Shown here piece after piece: positions 46,457 through 58,630 of a stretch of DNA of 64,000 nt. How positions within the stretch are numbered: position 1 is the stretch's first letter; the number at the start of each line of letters is the position of its first letter. A program made the position numbers and the translations under genes. The stretch is taken from NCBI GenBank assembly GCA_007922305.1, contig ML677333.1, positions 16,328,676 through 16,392,675 on the forward strand. Reading direction: 5' to 3'. A model generated the notes under the pieces. The model searched no databases. It was not told the DNA's origin and saw only the letters and a program-made list of their open reading frames with translations. The DNA comes from Dermatemys mawii. Its lineage: Eukaryota > Chordata > Testudines > Dermatemydidae.

Positions 46457-47028
46457 CAGGGGTGCAAGTAACTTAAAGGACTTACTGGTACTTTGGAGGA
46501 AAAGTCGGGGCCCCAACTGGAAGAGGCACGTCCTTTAAATCCCCGAGCCCCTTAAATCAGGATTTAAAGGGCCCAGGGCTCAGGCTGTGGTTGCAGCAGC
46601 TGGAAGCCCCGGGCCCTTTTAAATCACCCCCGGAGCTCCCAGCTGCAGAGGCGGCTCCGGTAGGCTCCGGAGATGATTTAAAGGGCCCGGAGTGATAGCG
46701 TCAGCCAAAGCCCCAGGCTCTTTAAATAGCCACCCAAGCTTTGCTGCCGGAGCCCTGGGGTAGCAGCGGCAGGGCTCCGGGGATGATTTAAAGGGCCCAG
46801 GGCTCTACCTGTCACTACCACCCCAGGCCTTTTAAATAGCAGCCGGAGCCCCGCTGCTGCTACCCCAGGGCTCTGGCAGCAGGGTTCCGGGGACAATTTA
46901 AAGGGCCCAGGGTGGTAGCGGTGGCCAGAACCCCGGGACTTTTAAATTGCATCAAGGGGAAGCTGGTCTGCCCTGGTACGGCGCACTGGCTCTTGCCAGT
47001 ATGCCATACTGGCTTACTTGCATCTCTG
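46457..47028. mobile_element. hAT-type foldback element with internal tandem array
   Basis: A 572-bp element with ends CAGGGGTGCAAGTAA and, inverted, CAGAGATGCAAGTAA. The flanks are TCTGAGGG (46449-46456) and TCTGAGAG (47029-47036), an 8-bp duplication with one mismatch. The GC-rich interior carries four roughly 110-bp units, each starting ATTTAAAGGGCCC (46562, 46676, 46786, 46896) and each containing an inverted CCTTTTAAAT-type partner. Open frames on the minus strand are compositional. Confidence 0.85.
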
Positions 47029-47036
47029 TCTGAGAG

Positions 47037-47554
47037 TAAACATGTTTCAAGTGTCAAGCTATAATTTGAGCAGGATTTCAATAGAAGTTAGCACCCATGA
47101 ATTAGCTGGTTGGCTGAGGTGACAGAATATATCAATCTAATTTTAATTATGATATTATAATACTGCCATATTTCTAGAGAAGGTAAAGTTTTATTTTATC
47201 AATACACAAACAATCTGACTTTTCCTTCCTTTTTCTTGAATTCAGAATTACCTCATTAGTCAGACTCTGAGAGAGACTTTATATTTTCTTACTTTCATTC
47301 CTGGAGTCATGATCACCTCTCTGGCCAATGAGTGCTGGACTAGCCTTCCCCTTTGAAGTCTGTCAGTGCTGTCATTTAACTGGCTTTCTAGGTGTTCCTT
47401 AACCTTCTGGTGCTAGGAGTACTGCCTTTCAAAACTACAAGCAACCCAGGAAGAGAGAAACAGGTAACAAGAACTTGGGGTTTCCTGTGTTGTGGTACAA
47501 AGTACAACCCTGATTAAGTGCTACAGTCTTACATTTCCAATGGTGTAACCATGG
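47037..47554. other. Non-coding, nothing recognised
   Basis: No gene or repeat recognised. Confidence 0.5.
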
Positions 47555-47742
47555 ATTGTGACATCAGGAGTTCTGGGTTCTCTCACACAGTGACCTTAGG
47601 CTAATGTCTCTGAGCCTTAATTTCCCAGGTGTAAAATAGGGATGATGCTAACGATCTCACAGGGATGCTGAGGTGTAATTATAAATTGTACAGCATGATT
47701 GTGGTACTAGATGGAAGTCAATATAAAAGCAAAGTACTATTA
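47555..47742 (+). repeat. MIR-type SINE, nearly full length
   Basis: GGAGTTCTGGGTTCTCTC, then GTGACCTTAGGCTAATGTC, GAGCCTTAATTTCCC and GTAAAATAGGGATGATGC are the MIR order from B box through core to tail. Confidence 0.75.
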
Positions 47743-47970
47743 TACATAACCTGTCAGTTTACCCATGCATAGTAACTCATGTGGGTCTCCCTGTGCCCAC
47801 AATCTCACACACAGCCCTTCTGCAGCTCTGTCTGAGGAGGGAGACCGTATTTTCTAGATATGTACCTCAGCAGTTACTTACACCTTCCTCAGTCTCTCTT
47901 GAGAGACTTTATACATCCTCTGGCCTTGTCTTCACTATTAAAAGGTGTGTTTTACCTGAGGGTAACTTAA
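47743..47970. other. Non-coding, nothing recognised
   Basis: No gene or repeat recognised. Confidence 0.5.
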
Positions 47971-48270
47971 GGGTATGTCTGCACTTGAGCTGGAGGTGTT
48001 ATTTCCAACTTGAGTAGAAATACTCACACTGGCTTGATCAGAGTTTGTGTGCTAAAAACAAAAGTGTAGCTCCAGCAGAGTAAACGGAAGAAGGGATTAG
48101 GTGCCCGAGTATGTACCTATGGTCTTAGATAGGATCCTATTCAGGGTATCTAGCCTGTCCCACTGCCAGGGTTACATTCTATTTTTAGTGTGTTAGCTTG
48201 ATCAGAGTGAGCATGTGTATGTCTACTCAAGATGTAAATTATACCTCCAGCTCCACTGTAGACATAGCTC
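47971..48270. repeat. Foldback MITE with ~50-bp inverted ends
   Basis: GGGTATGTCTGCACTTGAGC TGGAGG at the left and CCTCCAGCTCCACTGTAGAC ATAGC at the right are inverted partners. The next inner segments (AACTTGAGTAGA and TCTACTCAAGATG) pair too. No target duplication found. Confidence 0.65.
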
Positions 48271-48852
48271 GCACATGCTGTTCCCAGCTTGAATAAGGTC
48301 TCTCCCAGGCCTCTTCACCTGAAGTGTTTCACAGCCTTCCAGTCTTTCCTCATCCTTCTGGTCCCAGTTAGCAACTGACCTGCTCTGCCCCTGCAACTCC
48401 TTTTATCTGAGCCTACTGTGCTCTGATTGGTTGTTTCCCTGCAGCCTTTCTAGGCAAGCCTGAAGGACCCACCTTCACTGCTCCTTCAAAGGCTTCAAAG
48501 GTCCTGAAAAAAGACCAATGAGTACTTAGAGAAGAGTCAATTTATCTGGGCATAGGCTTTCTCAAAGGTCCTGGTGCATCCCGTCTCCCCGGGTTGCAGG
48601 TTTCCATCTCAGTAAAATTGTTTAATCTCTTTCTTGCAGTTACTAAACTATTGATCCAAGTCTGCAACCATATAAAAATTATTTCACTGTTGAGGAGGGT
48701 AGGAAAGATATTTAGTGGGTCTGCACTGTAAGGCTTTTGACTCACCCATCCCTTATTTTTTCACTTTGTTAGGCTAAAGTTAGGGTCTGTGGGTGATCTA
48801 GCAGATCCAAGATGGTTAGAGCCCTTTCATGCTCTCCCCCATTTCTAAATTA
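48271..48852. other. Non-coding, nothing recognised
   Basis: No gene or repeat recognised. About 48290-48530 is C/T-rich. Confidence 0.45.
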
Positions 48853-49683
48853 CAGGAACTCCTCACTTAAAGTCATCATGGTTAGTGTTGTTTCATTGTT
48901 ACGTTGCTGATCAATTAAGGAACACGCTTGTTTAAAGTTGTGCAATGCTCCCTTCTAACATTGTTTGGCAGCCGCTTGCTTTGTTCACTGCTTGCAGGAA
49001 GAGCAGCCCATTGCAGCTAGCTGGTTGGAGCTTGGAACCAGGGTCGACCGGCAGCCCCCCATCAGCTCCCAACTCCCCTAAGTTCCCTCTTCAGCAGCTG
49101 CCCAGCAGACTATCAATTGCCGGCAGTTCAGCTGTCCCTCCCACCACTGCCATGTGCTCTCCTGCCCTCTGCCTTGGAGCTGCTCCCCAAGACGCCTGCT
49201 TCTGTGTGTGTGGTGGGATTGAGGAGAAGGGGAGGAAGAGGGTGGCTAATGTCAGAGTGTCCTCCCCCATGCTCCTGCACCCCAATTCTTCCACTTCTCC
49301 CCCACCCCCATCTTCCATAGAGCGGGGGGGGGGGACACACAACGGAGGGAGCTTTCTGCAAGCTCTCTGGTTTCTGCAAGCTGATCTAATTAGCAAAGCA
49401 GTGTACTTAAAAGTCTGCATACTTAAAGGGGAATCTCTTTCACACACACGGTGTGTCTCTGTCTGCCCTCCCTCATTTCCTGCTGCAGAGTATGAGAGTT
49501 AACCTTCAGAGCTCAGTCAATTGCTAGTTCATTTCCCAAGCCATTACCTGGGAAATATCCCACCCTCTGACTCCTCCACCTCCACCAAGCTTCACAATCA
49601 TCATCACTGTGTACCAGTATTAAATCGTTTCTTTAAAACTTATATTGTGTGTGTGTGTGTGTATGTGTATATATATATATTGT
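48853..49683 (+). mobile_element. GC-rich turtle repeat (about 0.8 kb)
   Basis: The sequence from ACAGGAACTCCTCACTTAA through GTTACGTTGCTGATCAATTA, GTTTGGCAGCCGCTTGC, GACCGGCAGCCCCCCATC and CAATCATCATCACTGTGTA to the GT/TA tract matches my recollection of an abundant non-autonomous turtle repeat. Its right end, normally an inverted copy of the left, is missing after the microsatellite. The 185-codon open frame at 48945-49502 and its minus-strand partner lie wholly inside and are not genes. Confidence 0.7.
49646..49680. repeat. (GT)n/(TA)n microsatellite
   Basis: GT run followed by TA run inside the repeat's tail. Confidence 0.95.
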
Positions 49684-50924
49684 TAGGCACACGACTGATG
49701 AATACACATTCATAGTCTGCATTCACATTCTCTGCTTGGAGGAACACAGCCATAAACTCAGTTACACACTGTGCTTTCCTTGTCTATTTAAAAACAATTT
49801 TACTGGGTCATTTTTAAAGTAAAAAAAATACATTTCTGAATTTTAGTAGATTTTCTAAATGTAAAGCTATATTCAGAAATCACATGGTCCTGAACCCCTA
49901 TCAACATAACTTTGATCCAAGAGTGACAGTGAGAGCACTGTTAATTGATTTTTAAAGTAGAGTAGGAAAAGTACCTTCTGAAATTATATGAATGACACAT
50001 GCTGCTTTCCACCAAATTCTGGTATTTTCAGAATGTAATACATACAAAATACAGGATAATAAATAATTCCCTAAAGTGTTTTGCTAAAAGTCACAAATCT
50101 TAAACTGGGGACAAATTCTGTCCCAGGGTGTCTTATGCCAGGCAGCAAAATCTTGTATGGTAAAAAGCTGAAGCTGGGATCAGGCATAATGGAAAACAGG
50201 GTGAGTGAGCTGAAGGAAAGGCAATAGAGGAAAACCAGTTCTGAGAGGATGAAGTTTGTACAAGCAGATTATTTATCTGCCGATTACTTATACTATTACA
50301 GATTTGATCCAGGGTGTAACAGTTGGTCTGAAAAGAGAAGAGGAATATGCAAAAGGAGGTCAGGGTAAAATACCTGATGAATTCAGATTGAAACCTAAGA
50401 GAAATTTTTATTTTCTTCTTTTAACCCACCTTTATTTTCTCAATAAACCCAAATATACATTTGGTAGTTTCAAGTTAAGACTGCACTTTGCATAAAAGCA
50501 AAAAAAGGATCCATATTCTTCCTGAATATTTAAGAATACCCAAATAACCTTAACTCTGCCCCTGATAGCACCATCCTGATTATAGTCAGATGGAAGAAGG
50601 TTACCTTGGAGATTCTATCATACAATGTCATCTCTCAGCATCTACAAAAATGTTAGTATCTCACATTTTTATTCTTAATATCTTTATAATGGATGGAGAA
50701 GGCTGTCTCAATTTCTTCTTGTTCTTGGGTAGCATGATGAGGTAGAAGTAAAGATGTTAGGGCAACCACTGTAAGCACCAATGAACTAAAGGAGTCCCAT
50801 ATAGTCCTTTCATATCCATTGTCCTAAAAAAATTCATGCTCACATAGACTTTTAGTGCTTTATTCCTGCTCCTTGTATCTGTCTCCTCTCAGCGATCTTT
50901 TCTTTTCCCCACGGAAAATTTAGA
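49684..50924. other. Non-coding, mostly unique
   Basis: No gene or repeat recognised. Confidence 0.5.
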
Positions 50925-51440
50925 TGTTTTAGCAAACTTGGATACTGAACATTTTTGGCTAAAATAAAAAAAAAAGTTGAAAATCAAAATATTTTGTCCA
51001 AAACCCAAAATATTTTGATTTAGACATGCAGCCACTGTTCCTCAGGAGATTTGTAGTTGTGGTGTCTGATGCTCTCATTCTCCATTATAAATAAATATAC
51101 ACCATGGTCTCCTGCTCTGAAAGAGTATGGGGTGCTTCACCATATCCATGGCCCTGATCAAGGGAGATGTAGTCCAGAGGGGGAGCCTGGCCCATATATG
51201 AGAATGGAGGCATGAGGCAACTGAACTACAACTCCCACAAGCTACTGTGGCAGCATTTCCAAATCAAAATATTTCAATGTTTTAAATGAAATTTCTGTTT
51301 TGGGATATTTGGTTTTTTGACAAAAAAATCTAAATCTTCTTCAGAAAGCAGACACTTTGAGCAAAGGACATAATTTTGCCAAAAAAACTATTTTTCCTTT
51401 GAAAATCTGCTTTAATGGAACATTTTCAGCCAGGTCTATT
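50925..51440. repeat. A/T-rich foldback element
   Basis: The outer parts contain CAAAATATTTTG-like inverted sequence (50980-51025 and 51260-51440). The centre has GAGATTTGTAGTTGTGG and its inverted partner ACTACAACTCCCACAAGC. Ends near TTTTAGCAAACTTGG and TTTTCAGCCAGGTC. Confidence 0.5.
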
Positions 51441-52367
51441 ATTACCTAGTAGAGCCAAAAACTTTCCTTGTACTCCACTTTAGGATAAGCAATGGGTAGG
51501 GATCAGAGTCCTGATTTCAGATTTGCATCCATGACCTTTGGGCCCAGCAGTGAAAGGGCTATAAATTGAGCTATACTTTGCATGCAAGGCTATCATGTTT
51601 ACTGCCTAGAGTTTATTCTGGGAAGTTATAACATTAATCAGTTTTATCACTGAAGAAAACCATATCCCCAGTCTAGTTCAACACACTGCTGTCTTCATTC
51701 TGAGACCCTATCAATCACTGCAATTTTATCTCAGCTCATTTTTGTGACCAAAATTGTAATTAGAAGAAAAATTAAAGCAAACTTGAAGAAACAAGTTCAT
51801 TCTCAAAATTAGGATTACAAGAGAAATGGATTAAATCACGTTGTTTGTTCTGGTAGATTATGAAAGAATTGGAAATGGTAGGGAATTAACCCATTCTCAT
51901 TATCATTGCCACTAGGGTAGATGCTGCAATTTTCTGGTTTTTAGCTATTTTCCTTGTTTAATGTGCACCTGAGTCACTTCCAGCTTGTTACTCCTCCCTA
52001 AAACTAAAAAACTGCCCATCAAGAAGCATGGCATGCCATCTCTGAAGAGGTAGGAAGAGCACATCACTTATTCACAAAACACAGGGGTCTTCTTTCCAAA
52101 GCCAGGATTAGTAGATAGAGAGTCAGGAAACCACAATGAGGAATTCAGATTGTCCCCATCATTTTGTTCTCAGCTTTTCTCATCTATTTATTTACGATAT
52201 ATTTTAACAGATGTTGAAGGAAACAGAGTAACTGCACTTAAAGCTTGATCCAATGCCCAGTAAAAGCTATAGGCGTATGTTGGATCAGATGTGAAACATC
52301 CTCCCAACTCTGATGAGGGTCTTCTTGGGGATGAATTTTAACATACAGCTAAGTATTAAGCCTATAG
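51441..52367. other. Non-coding, mostly unique
   Basis: No gene or named repeat. Confidence 0.5.
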
Positions 52368-52371
52368 ATAT

Positions 52372-52988
52372 TGTGATAAAGTTCCGAGTCTGTATTTGTG
52401 GGTCCTGCGCTTCCTGGCAGATTTAGGGGCCTCAGAAACTCATCCAGGCCCCAGAGTGACCTCCCTTTCTCAGTAACTAATTAGGGGAGACAGAAATGAG
52501 GGAGTCCGGGCCCGCCCTCTACTCCGGACTCCAGCCCAGGGACCCTAATAGTATCAGCTAAGATGGCTGACCTTTTAGGCACAAAACACAATACAATTCC
52601 CTGGGCTACTTCCCCACAGCAGTCTCTGCTTCTTCAAACTCCACTTCACCCTTACCTCAGGGCCTCCTTCCTTCTGTACGATATGTTGTCCAACACTCAG
52701 TCTCACCAACAGCATAACTTCCTTCCACAGCTCCTGACACCCACAGCCCACCTGACTAACTGGGAGGTTTTTATCTGGATTCAGCCAGTCCCTGATTGGC
52801 TTCAGGTGTCCCAATCAGGCTAGCTGTTTCTACTCCTTTCTAGAAGGTTCTTAATTGGCCCCAGGTGTCTTGATTGGCCTGGAATGGCCTTTGTTTGGCT
52901 ATTCAGGGAACAGGGACCTACACATCCTGAGGCTGATATACCTGCCTTCCAGCACTCTCCTATACCCTTCTGGTCTGACTCCGTCACA
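52372..52988. mobile_element. Solo LTR, 617 bp
   Basis: It has TG...CA termini (TGTGATAAAG and CCGTCACA) with a 5-bp terminal inverted repeat TGTGA/TCACA, and a 4-bp flanking duplication ATAT (52368-52371 and 52989-52992). The interior includes CTACTCCGGACTCCAGCCCA and several ATTGGC boxes. It shares a segment (CTACTC.GGAC.TC.ACCCA.. type) with the LTR at 55317, so the two are related. Open frames inside are incidental. No internal retroviral genes are next to it. Confidence 0.75.
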
Positions 52989-52992
52989 ATAT

Positions 52993-55311
52993 CCAATAGC
53001 CAATTGAAAATGGAAATTTTGTGGTATGCAGTGAACTCCTGAATGAACCATGCAAAATCTGTTTACTGCTTCACAGGATCCAGAAGTAGACAATGTTAAG
53101 AGAGTCAGCTGGAAAAGAATAAGAGGATGATGAGAAGGGAGACTAATAACAGCACTACTTTGCTCATATGAAGTGAGAGAGGACATAAAAAGACAGTGAG
53201 AAAGAAGGAAAAGGAAGGGCAACAGAGGAATAGAAAGGAGAGAATGAGGGGGTGAGTATCACAGAAGGGGAGAGAAAGATATAATGGGAAGATAAGAGGG
53301 AAAATGGTGACGGTAAGAAAAAAGTGCAGGCAATGGCTTTTGATTCTGTTTTTGTACAGTGTTTGGCATACTAGGGTTTTAGTCCTGGTCTTCTAGGTGC
53401 TACAGTAATAAAAAATAACAACAACAACTGCAGCATAGTCGGGAGATACAGCTATTCTTGTCCCCATTATATTCATAGCAGAATAAAACAAATATTTAAG
53501 TAAAACTGGTCCATTCCAAGCTTTTCTTTGACAACATTCCAAGGTGGGCATGATGGGAAGGAGAAATTACCATTTAGTAAGAATTTTGTACAAGTTTGTT
53601 TTTCTGTGTTTTATAATGAATAAAAAAATATTCCAGATCTTTTAAAAAGATTAGTTTGTGGAAACAATAAATATCTCTGCCAATATCTGCCTGTATTTTC
53701 TCTGCAATTTTCTGCGGTAAATGGGCCTTAATCCCACAGTTTTCCCAGCAATTTCTTTGTGGCCTTGATCATTACAGTACTAAAATTGTTATCTGATGGC
53801 TTTCTTCAGATGCAATATGATACCATCTATGAAAAGGTAAGAGAGAACAATTGCAAGCTTCAATCATCTTAGCTTTTAAGCTTACAACTATACAAAGTTT
53901 TTTATAAAGTTTTCTCTGTGCCATTTTTTCAAATGATTAATTCTGAAAGTTCTTGTTAAAGAGGTACATACTTTAAAAGCAAGATCCTGAACCCTCACCT
54001 AAAGTATTATATACATATTAACAACTTTGTCACCTGCCTGGCACAGTTTTAAGAATATTTCCTTTTAAGATTTAGCTCACCAAATACTTAAACTTTTAGT
54101 TCTGAGTAAACCAGACTTTTTCCACCCCTCTACATTGTATTTACATAGCTTTCTTGCACTGATTTTTCTGTTTCATTTGGATCCTTATTTTCAAGGAATT
54201 ATTCAAGCAGGCTAGTAATCTACACTACAATACCTAAAGTAAGAGTGAGTGTGTGTGTGGGTGGCCTCGGGGATACTAGAGGGGCTTAGAGCACAGTGTG
54301 TGGACCACTCCTTTCAGTCAAATTAGTTCATGAGAATATTGTAGGAGGTCAGGAAGCTGTAACATTGTATGAAATTTCTTTCTTCATTAAGGCATTAGCT
54401 GCTTTATTATGCAAACTGCAGGTTGAGAGATTTCAATTAATGATGATTATGAGGTCTACTAATATTGACTTCAGTCTCTACTATTGATTAGGAGCACTAA
54501 TAAAATCCCCCAAGCGTACAATGCAGGTTTTTGAGAAGTAGATACATTCTGCCCCTGACAAACTGCTTACTCCCCTATCATTAAAATTAATGGTGATTGT
54601 GTGTCTGATGGCAGGTGGACATGCATTTTTGCTGCATTCATGGACAGTTTTCCCTGCAATGCCTCCTACAATTATTCCTTAGCTAAATAATTCATAGCTC
54701 TCCTACAAAAGCAATAAGCATGTTTTTTTAAAGACAATATAAAGAAAGAGGCATAGTAAAAAGGGACAGTGGAGATGCACCATCAAAGCTTAATGCTCAT
54801 AGATAATCTATTTGTCATCTTGACATTAACATCATAATCAAAGATTTTGTTTGGATGCTTGGTGGCTATTTATTTATTTTGCACATCTAACTAAACGTTC
54901 CTTCCAGCATTACAGCTGTTCAGTGAATTGCATGAAGTGAAAGCTTTCAAGTACTCAGGATTAACATAGAAGGGCAGACCCTGAGAATAAGTTCACTGTG
55001 TGAAATATTTGGTAGTTGAAAGCCCATGGCTAAAATTAAGTAACACCGCTTCTTGAGAAGGATTTGCAGAAATAACTCCATTTAAAGAAGTCTAAAGATG
55101 TGACAGGGCAAACCAACCAAACTCAGAAATAAAATTAAAAGTAGAAAGCACTAACTCACAGTGCTGTCAAGAAAATACAATTGCACTATGAACCTAATGT
55201 AAAGCCCATGGGAATCTTTCATCAGTGCTTTTTGGATGTGGCTCTACCACTTCAGTTTAAAAAAAGGTTTAACCTGAATCGTGATGAGCTTCTGTTTTAA
55301 TTTCATTTAAA
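52993..55311. other. Non-coding; L2-like tail at 53345-53430
   Basis: No gene. TGTACAGTGTTTGGCATAC and GGTGCTACAGTAATAAAAAA (53355-53415) match the tail also seen at 45070. The region 54290-54880 is repeat-poor and AT-rich. Confidence 0.45.
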
Positions 55312-55316
55312 GACCC

Positions 55317-56087
55317 TGTAACTGGTTGTGCTCACCACCATGGTGCCTCCTGCTGGCTGCTCCAGGAATTAGCTCTGTTCATCAGCAGTGTGCTCTCCTC
55401 TTGTGGTATCTCACTTTCCATTGCTGCTTCTCCACCATGTCTGCTGTCTGTAGGGACCTGCATCATACCTGGACTGCAGCAGCCTCTTCAGGGGCACAGC
55501 CGGAGTGTGCCCCAACTCTGTTCTCTCTCCCTTTCTTGGGGAACCGGCAGACTTTCATTTGGGTCTCTCACCACAGTGGTGAACTGCAGGCCCTAGTCCA
55601 GCCCCTTGCTCAGGGGCAAACTGCACTCATTTGGCTGGCCACTTCCCTTGGCTGCCAGTGGCGCACAGGAAGGGGCCAGGCCCACCTACTACTCTGGACC
55701 TCAACCCAGTGACCCTATAACTGGCAGCCATTCATAGCCTCTCCTTCCCCTCTGCCGCTTTCATAGGCACTTCCCTACAGACCCAGCACCTACTCGGCGC
55801 TGTACCAAAGCCACAATCTGGGAGCCAGCCAAGCAGGAGCTCCACTTGCTCCCCTGCCCAGCACTGCTGTGCCCCAGGTACTTCTCTCTACAGGCAGCCA
55901 GTCCTTCTCCCTCAAGCTACAAGGAAAGACTAAGCTTCTTCTTGCCCTGCAGGCCTTCTTATAGGGCCCAGCTTGGACCTGATTGGCTGCTTCTAAGCCT
56001 TCCTCTGGTTGGCTGGGTTCTGCGCAGCCACTCCAATGGCTGCTGTTAACACTTTGTCAACCAGTGAGGGCCAACTGCCCCATCACA
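55317..56087. mobile_element. Solo LTR, 771 bp, exact 5-bp duplication
   Basis: It has TG...CA termini (TGTAACTGGTTG and CCCATCACA) and a perfect 5-bp target duplication GACCC (55312-55316 and 56088-56092). The GC-rich interior carries CCTACTACTCTGGACCTCAA, shared in diverged form with the LTR at 52372, and GATTGGCTGC boxes near the end. Open frames of up to 128 codons are incidental. Confidence 0.85.
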
Positions 56088-56092
56088 GACCC

Positions 56093-56711
56093 ATTCCAGC
56101 TTAAAGAAACCTCGTGACTGCTGGCCTATTGGATCTCAGCAGGCTCTTCCCTGTTCTGAGAGTCATTTCAGATTCAGTTGGGTACTTTTTTCCCCGAGTG
56201 TCTCACTGCCCAGCCTGATCACCATATATGGCCATTAGGTTTATAGGCGTGATGCTGGGAGATTCATTGGGTAGGAACATTCTTGGTGAATCCCCTGCAC
56301 CCTGCAATATTGTCAGCAGGGAAGGAATTTCAGTGATGTGGCCTGAAAATATGGGGCTTTCCATGGCTGACAGCTTGATACCAAAAGTTAAGCAGAAAAA
56401 AGGATCCGTTTAGAGCGTATAGCCAGAAGATAATTTCACTTTTGCCACTATGAAAGACAAATGAAGATGGAGAGCAATCTTCAGCAACAAGAGGTAAGCA
56501 GGTGGCCTTCCATTCTAAAGATACTTTTGGTGTTGCTTATCCATAGCACAGAATTTAACAAGCAAGAGGACTTGTCCTTCGTAGTGCTGGGTGAATAACT
56601 GATTTATTGGTTTGATCTGAAATGTTTGATTCAGGTATTTTTAAAGATCTAGATTTAAAAAATAGCTGAAGGAGGAACACTTTTATATAAAACTACTTAT
56701 AACCTTTCCCC
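56093..56711. other. Non-coding, nothing recognised
   Basis: No gene or repeat recognised. Confidence 0.5.
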
Positions 56712-56990
56712 CAGTGGCTAGGGATAGAGGTAGGAGACTAGGGTTCAATTCATCTTTTGCTTCATGGTCAGAAGCAGGTTGAAATTTGGTCTCCTACAAG
56801 AGCTCTCCAGCAACTGAGTGGCAGGATATTGTGTGCCAGGGCACTCTCAATCCTGTTGAAGCTGTTCCACTTCTTATCAATAAAAGAATCATTAGAGCTG
56901 GAAAAGCAAGTGGGACTGAGTTTACATCCCAGTAATAAAGTATTCACCTAAGATGTAGAAGACTCAGGTCCCTGATCAGGTGACTATTCC
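56712..56990. repeat. tRNA-derived SINE-like foldback
   Basis: CCAGTGGCTAGGGATAGAGG and GGGTTCAATTCATC look like A- and B-box halves of a tRNA-type SINE. A second tRNA-like piece (AAAGTATTCACCTAAGATG) follows at about 56940. Same type as 45650. Confidence 0.5.
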
Positions 56991-58630
56991 ATGGCTGGCA
57001 TCTAAGTATCAATGGAGGGTGGAGAACTTGGCCAGAACTATTCAGAAAATTCATATCAAATTTGCAAATAACATTGAGTTGATTGAAGTTGCACTTTTTT
57101 GGAGAATAAAGCAGTCATTCAGAAAAAATCACCCATCTCTAGTCCTGAGTCAGACACTGAGGAATGCTCTAGCTAAGCTCTTTTAGGAATGACATAGCAT
57201 TTAGTTATGGACACTGGAGGAACACTCTATTCATTATTTTAGATCTTGCACGGTCTGATTTTACTCATACCACCATCAGTTCTTCCAGCTGATTCTGGGC
57301 TGAATGTGGTAAACCCTTAATGTGGAACTTCTGTTGGTTTCAGCTGAAGTTTTATACATGTGGAGAGCTTGTGGTATCAGATTCCACTGTCAAAACACAG
57401 GATAGGCCATCTGTCTGTCCACAGTGGAGGAACCCTTCTAGTGGGAAGGAGAAATAAATGAAGAGCAAAAAACTGTAGCATAAGCTAAACTAAGCTACAG
57501 CTCTTTTCACAAGCTATCTTCTTTCATTTGATAGCTCCCTAACTTGGGGCTTGGTCCAAAGCCCATTCCACTGATTTTTAGATCCAGCTCTTGGAGCATT
57601 TCTTATCTTGCTCTGGCTTTGAGGCTTCTTGTTATAGGTTTATCTTTTCCCTGAATAAGAAAGCAAAGCTAGCAACTATACCGACACATCTTGCGCTGCT
57701 CAGAAGGGTGTAGCTATACTGTGATGAGACCTAAATACAGCTTTGTACTCTGGTATTACTTTTTTTAAAGAGTTTGTTTTAAGGAATAAATGCTAAATAT
57801 ATTTATTTCCCTGGGGTTTTTTAATGGTGAAGTCTCATTCCTATATATTTTGGAAACACTGTCTTATTTTCTAATTTTGCAAGAGAATTTCCCAAGCTGC
57901 TCCCCCATTTGCTAAGCTTAAACCTGGAGCATAATTTTATTGACTGTGATATGGAGAAAAAAAATAGATAAGACAGAATTTATAATGGAAATACAGGTAA
58001 CTGCCATATGGTGCAACAATAATATATGAACAGGTTTATTCATTTTAAGAAACAGACAATGATTCATATGCACACCAATTAAAAAAGGGATATTTTTCTG
58101 CTCTCAAGATTTTTCAGTACCTATATCTGCTTTAAAACAAAACGGTGGTACGGTGTGAATGTATTGCTCTCTGAGAATACAGAAGGGACATATTACAGAA
58201 ATTGGAAAGAAACTGCCTGGAAAGTCTGGTTTTTTATATTAAGTTCCTTTCAACTCCCTTTGCAATCAGTGTATATGAGAATCTTGCATGCTCCAGAAGG
58301 GAATAGAGTAACTTTTGTTAAGACATCTATTAAGTTTCTCCAGTACTAAAGACCATGATTATTATTTCAAGCTTTCCATGAAAATTGTCTTCCAGCTTAC
58401 TTAACTGAAGAGGAAGCTTTATTTTACTACTGACAATGTTATTGAGAAAACCATTTCTACAACTTCTCCTGCTCCTCCTTGTTCTTACATTTATAATTTT
58501 CACCACCATCTCTCTTCTCCAAATGTCTGGTGAAGATAAAAATGCCGGTCGTTTAAAAATTGCATAAATTTTACCTTTGAGGGCTACCTCTGGCTGTTTT
58601 GTGATTCATGTACTCAAGTGTAAAAAAAGC
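56991..58630. other. Non-coding, mostly unique
   Basis: No gene or named repeat. Confidence 0.5.

Noticed and set aside
48945..49502. 185-codon open frame, the longest real one in the window
   Set aside because: It lies wholly in a GC-rich interspersed repeat (48853-49683) with open frames on both strands; no domain.
55326..55712. 128-codon open frame
   Set aside because: Entirely within the solo LTR at 55317-56087.
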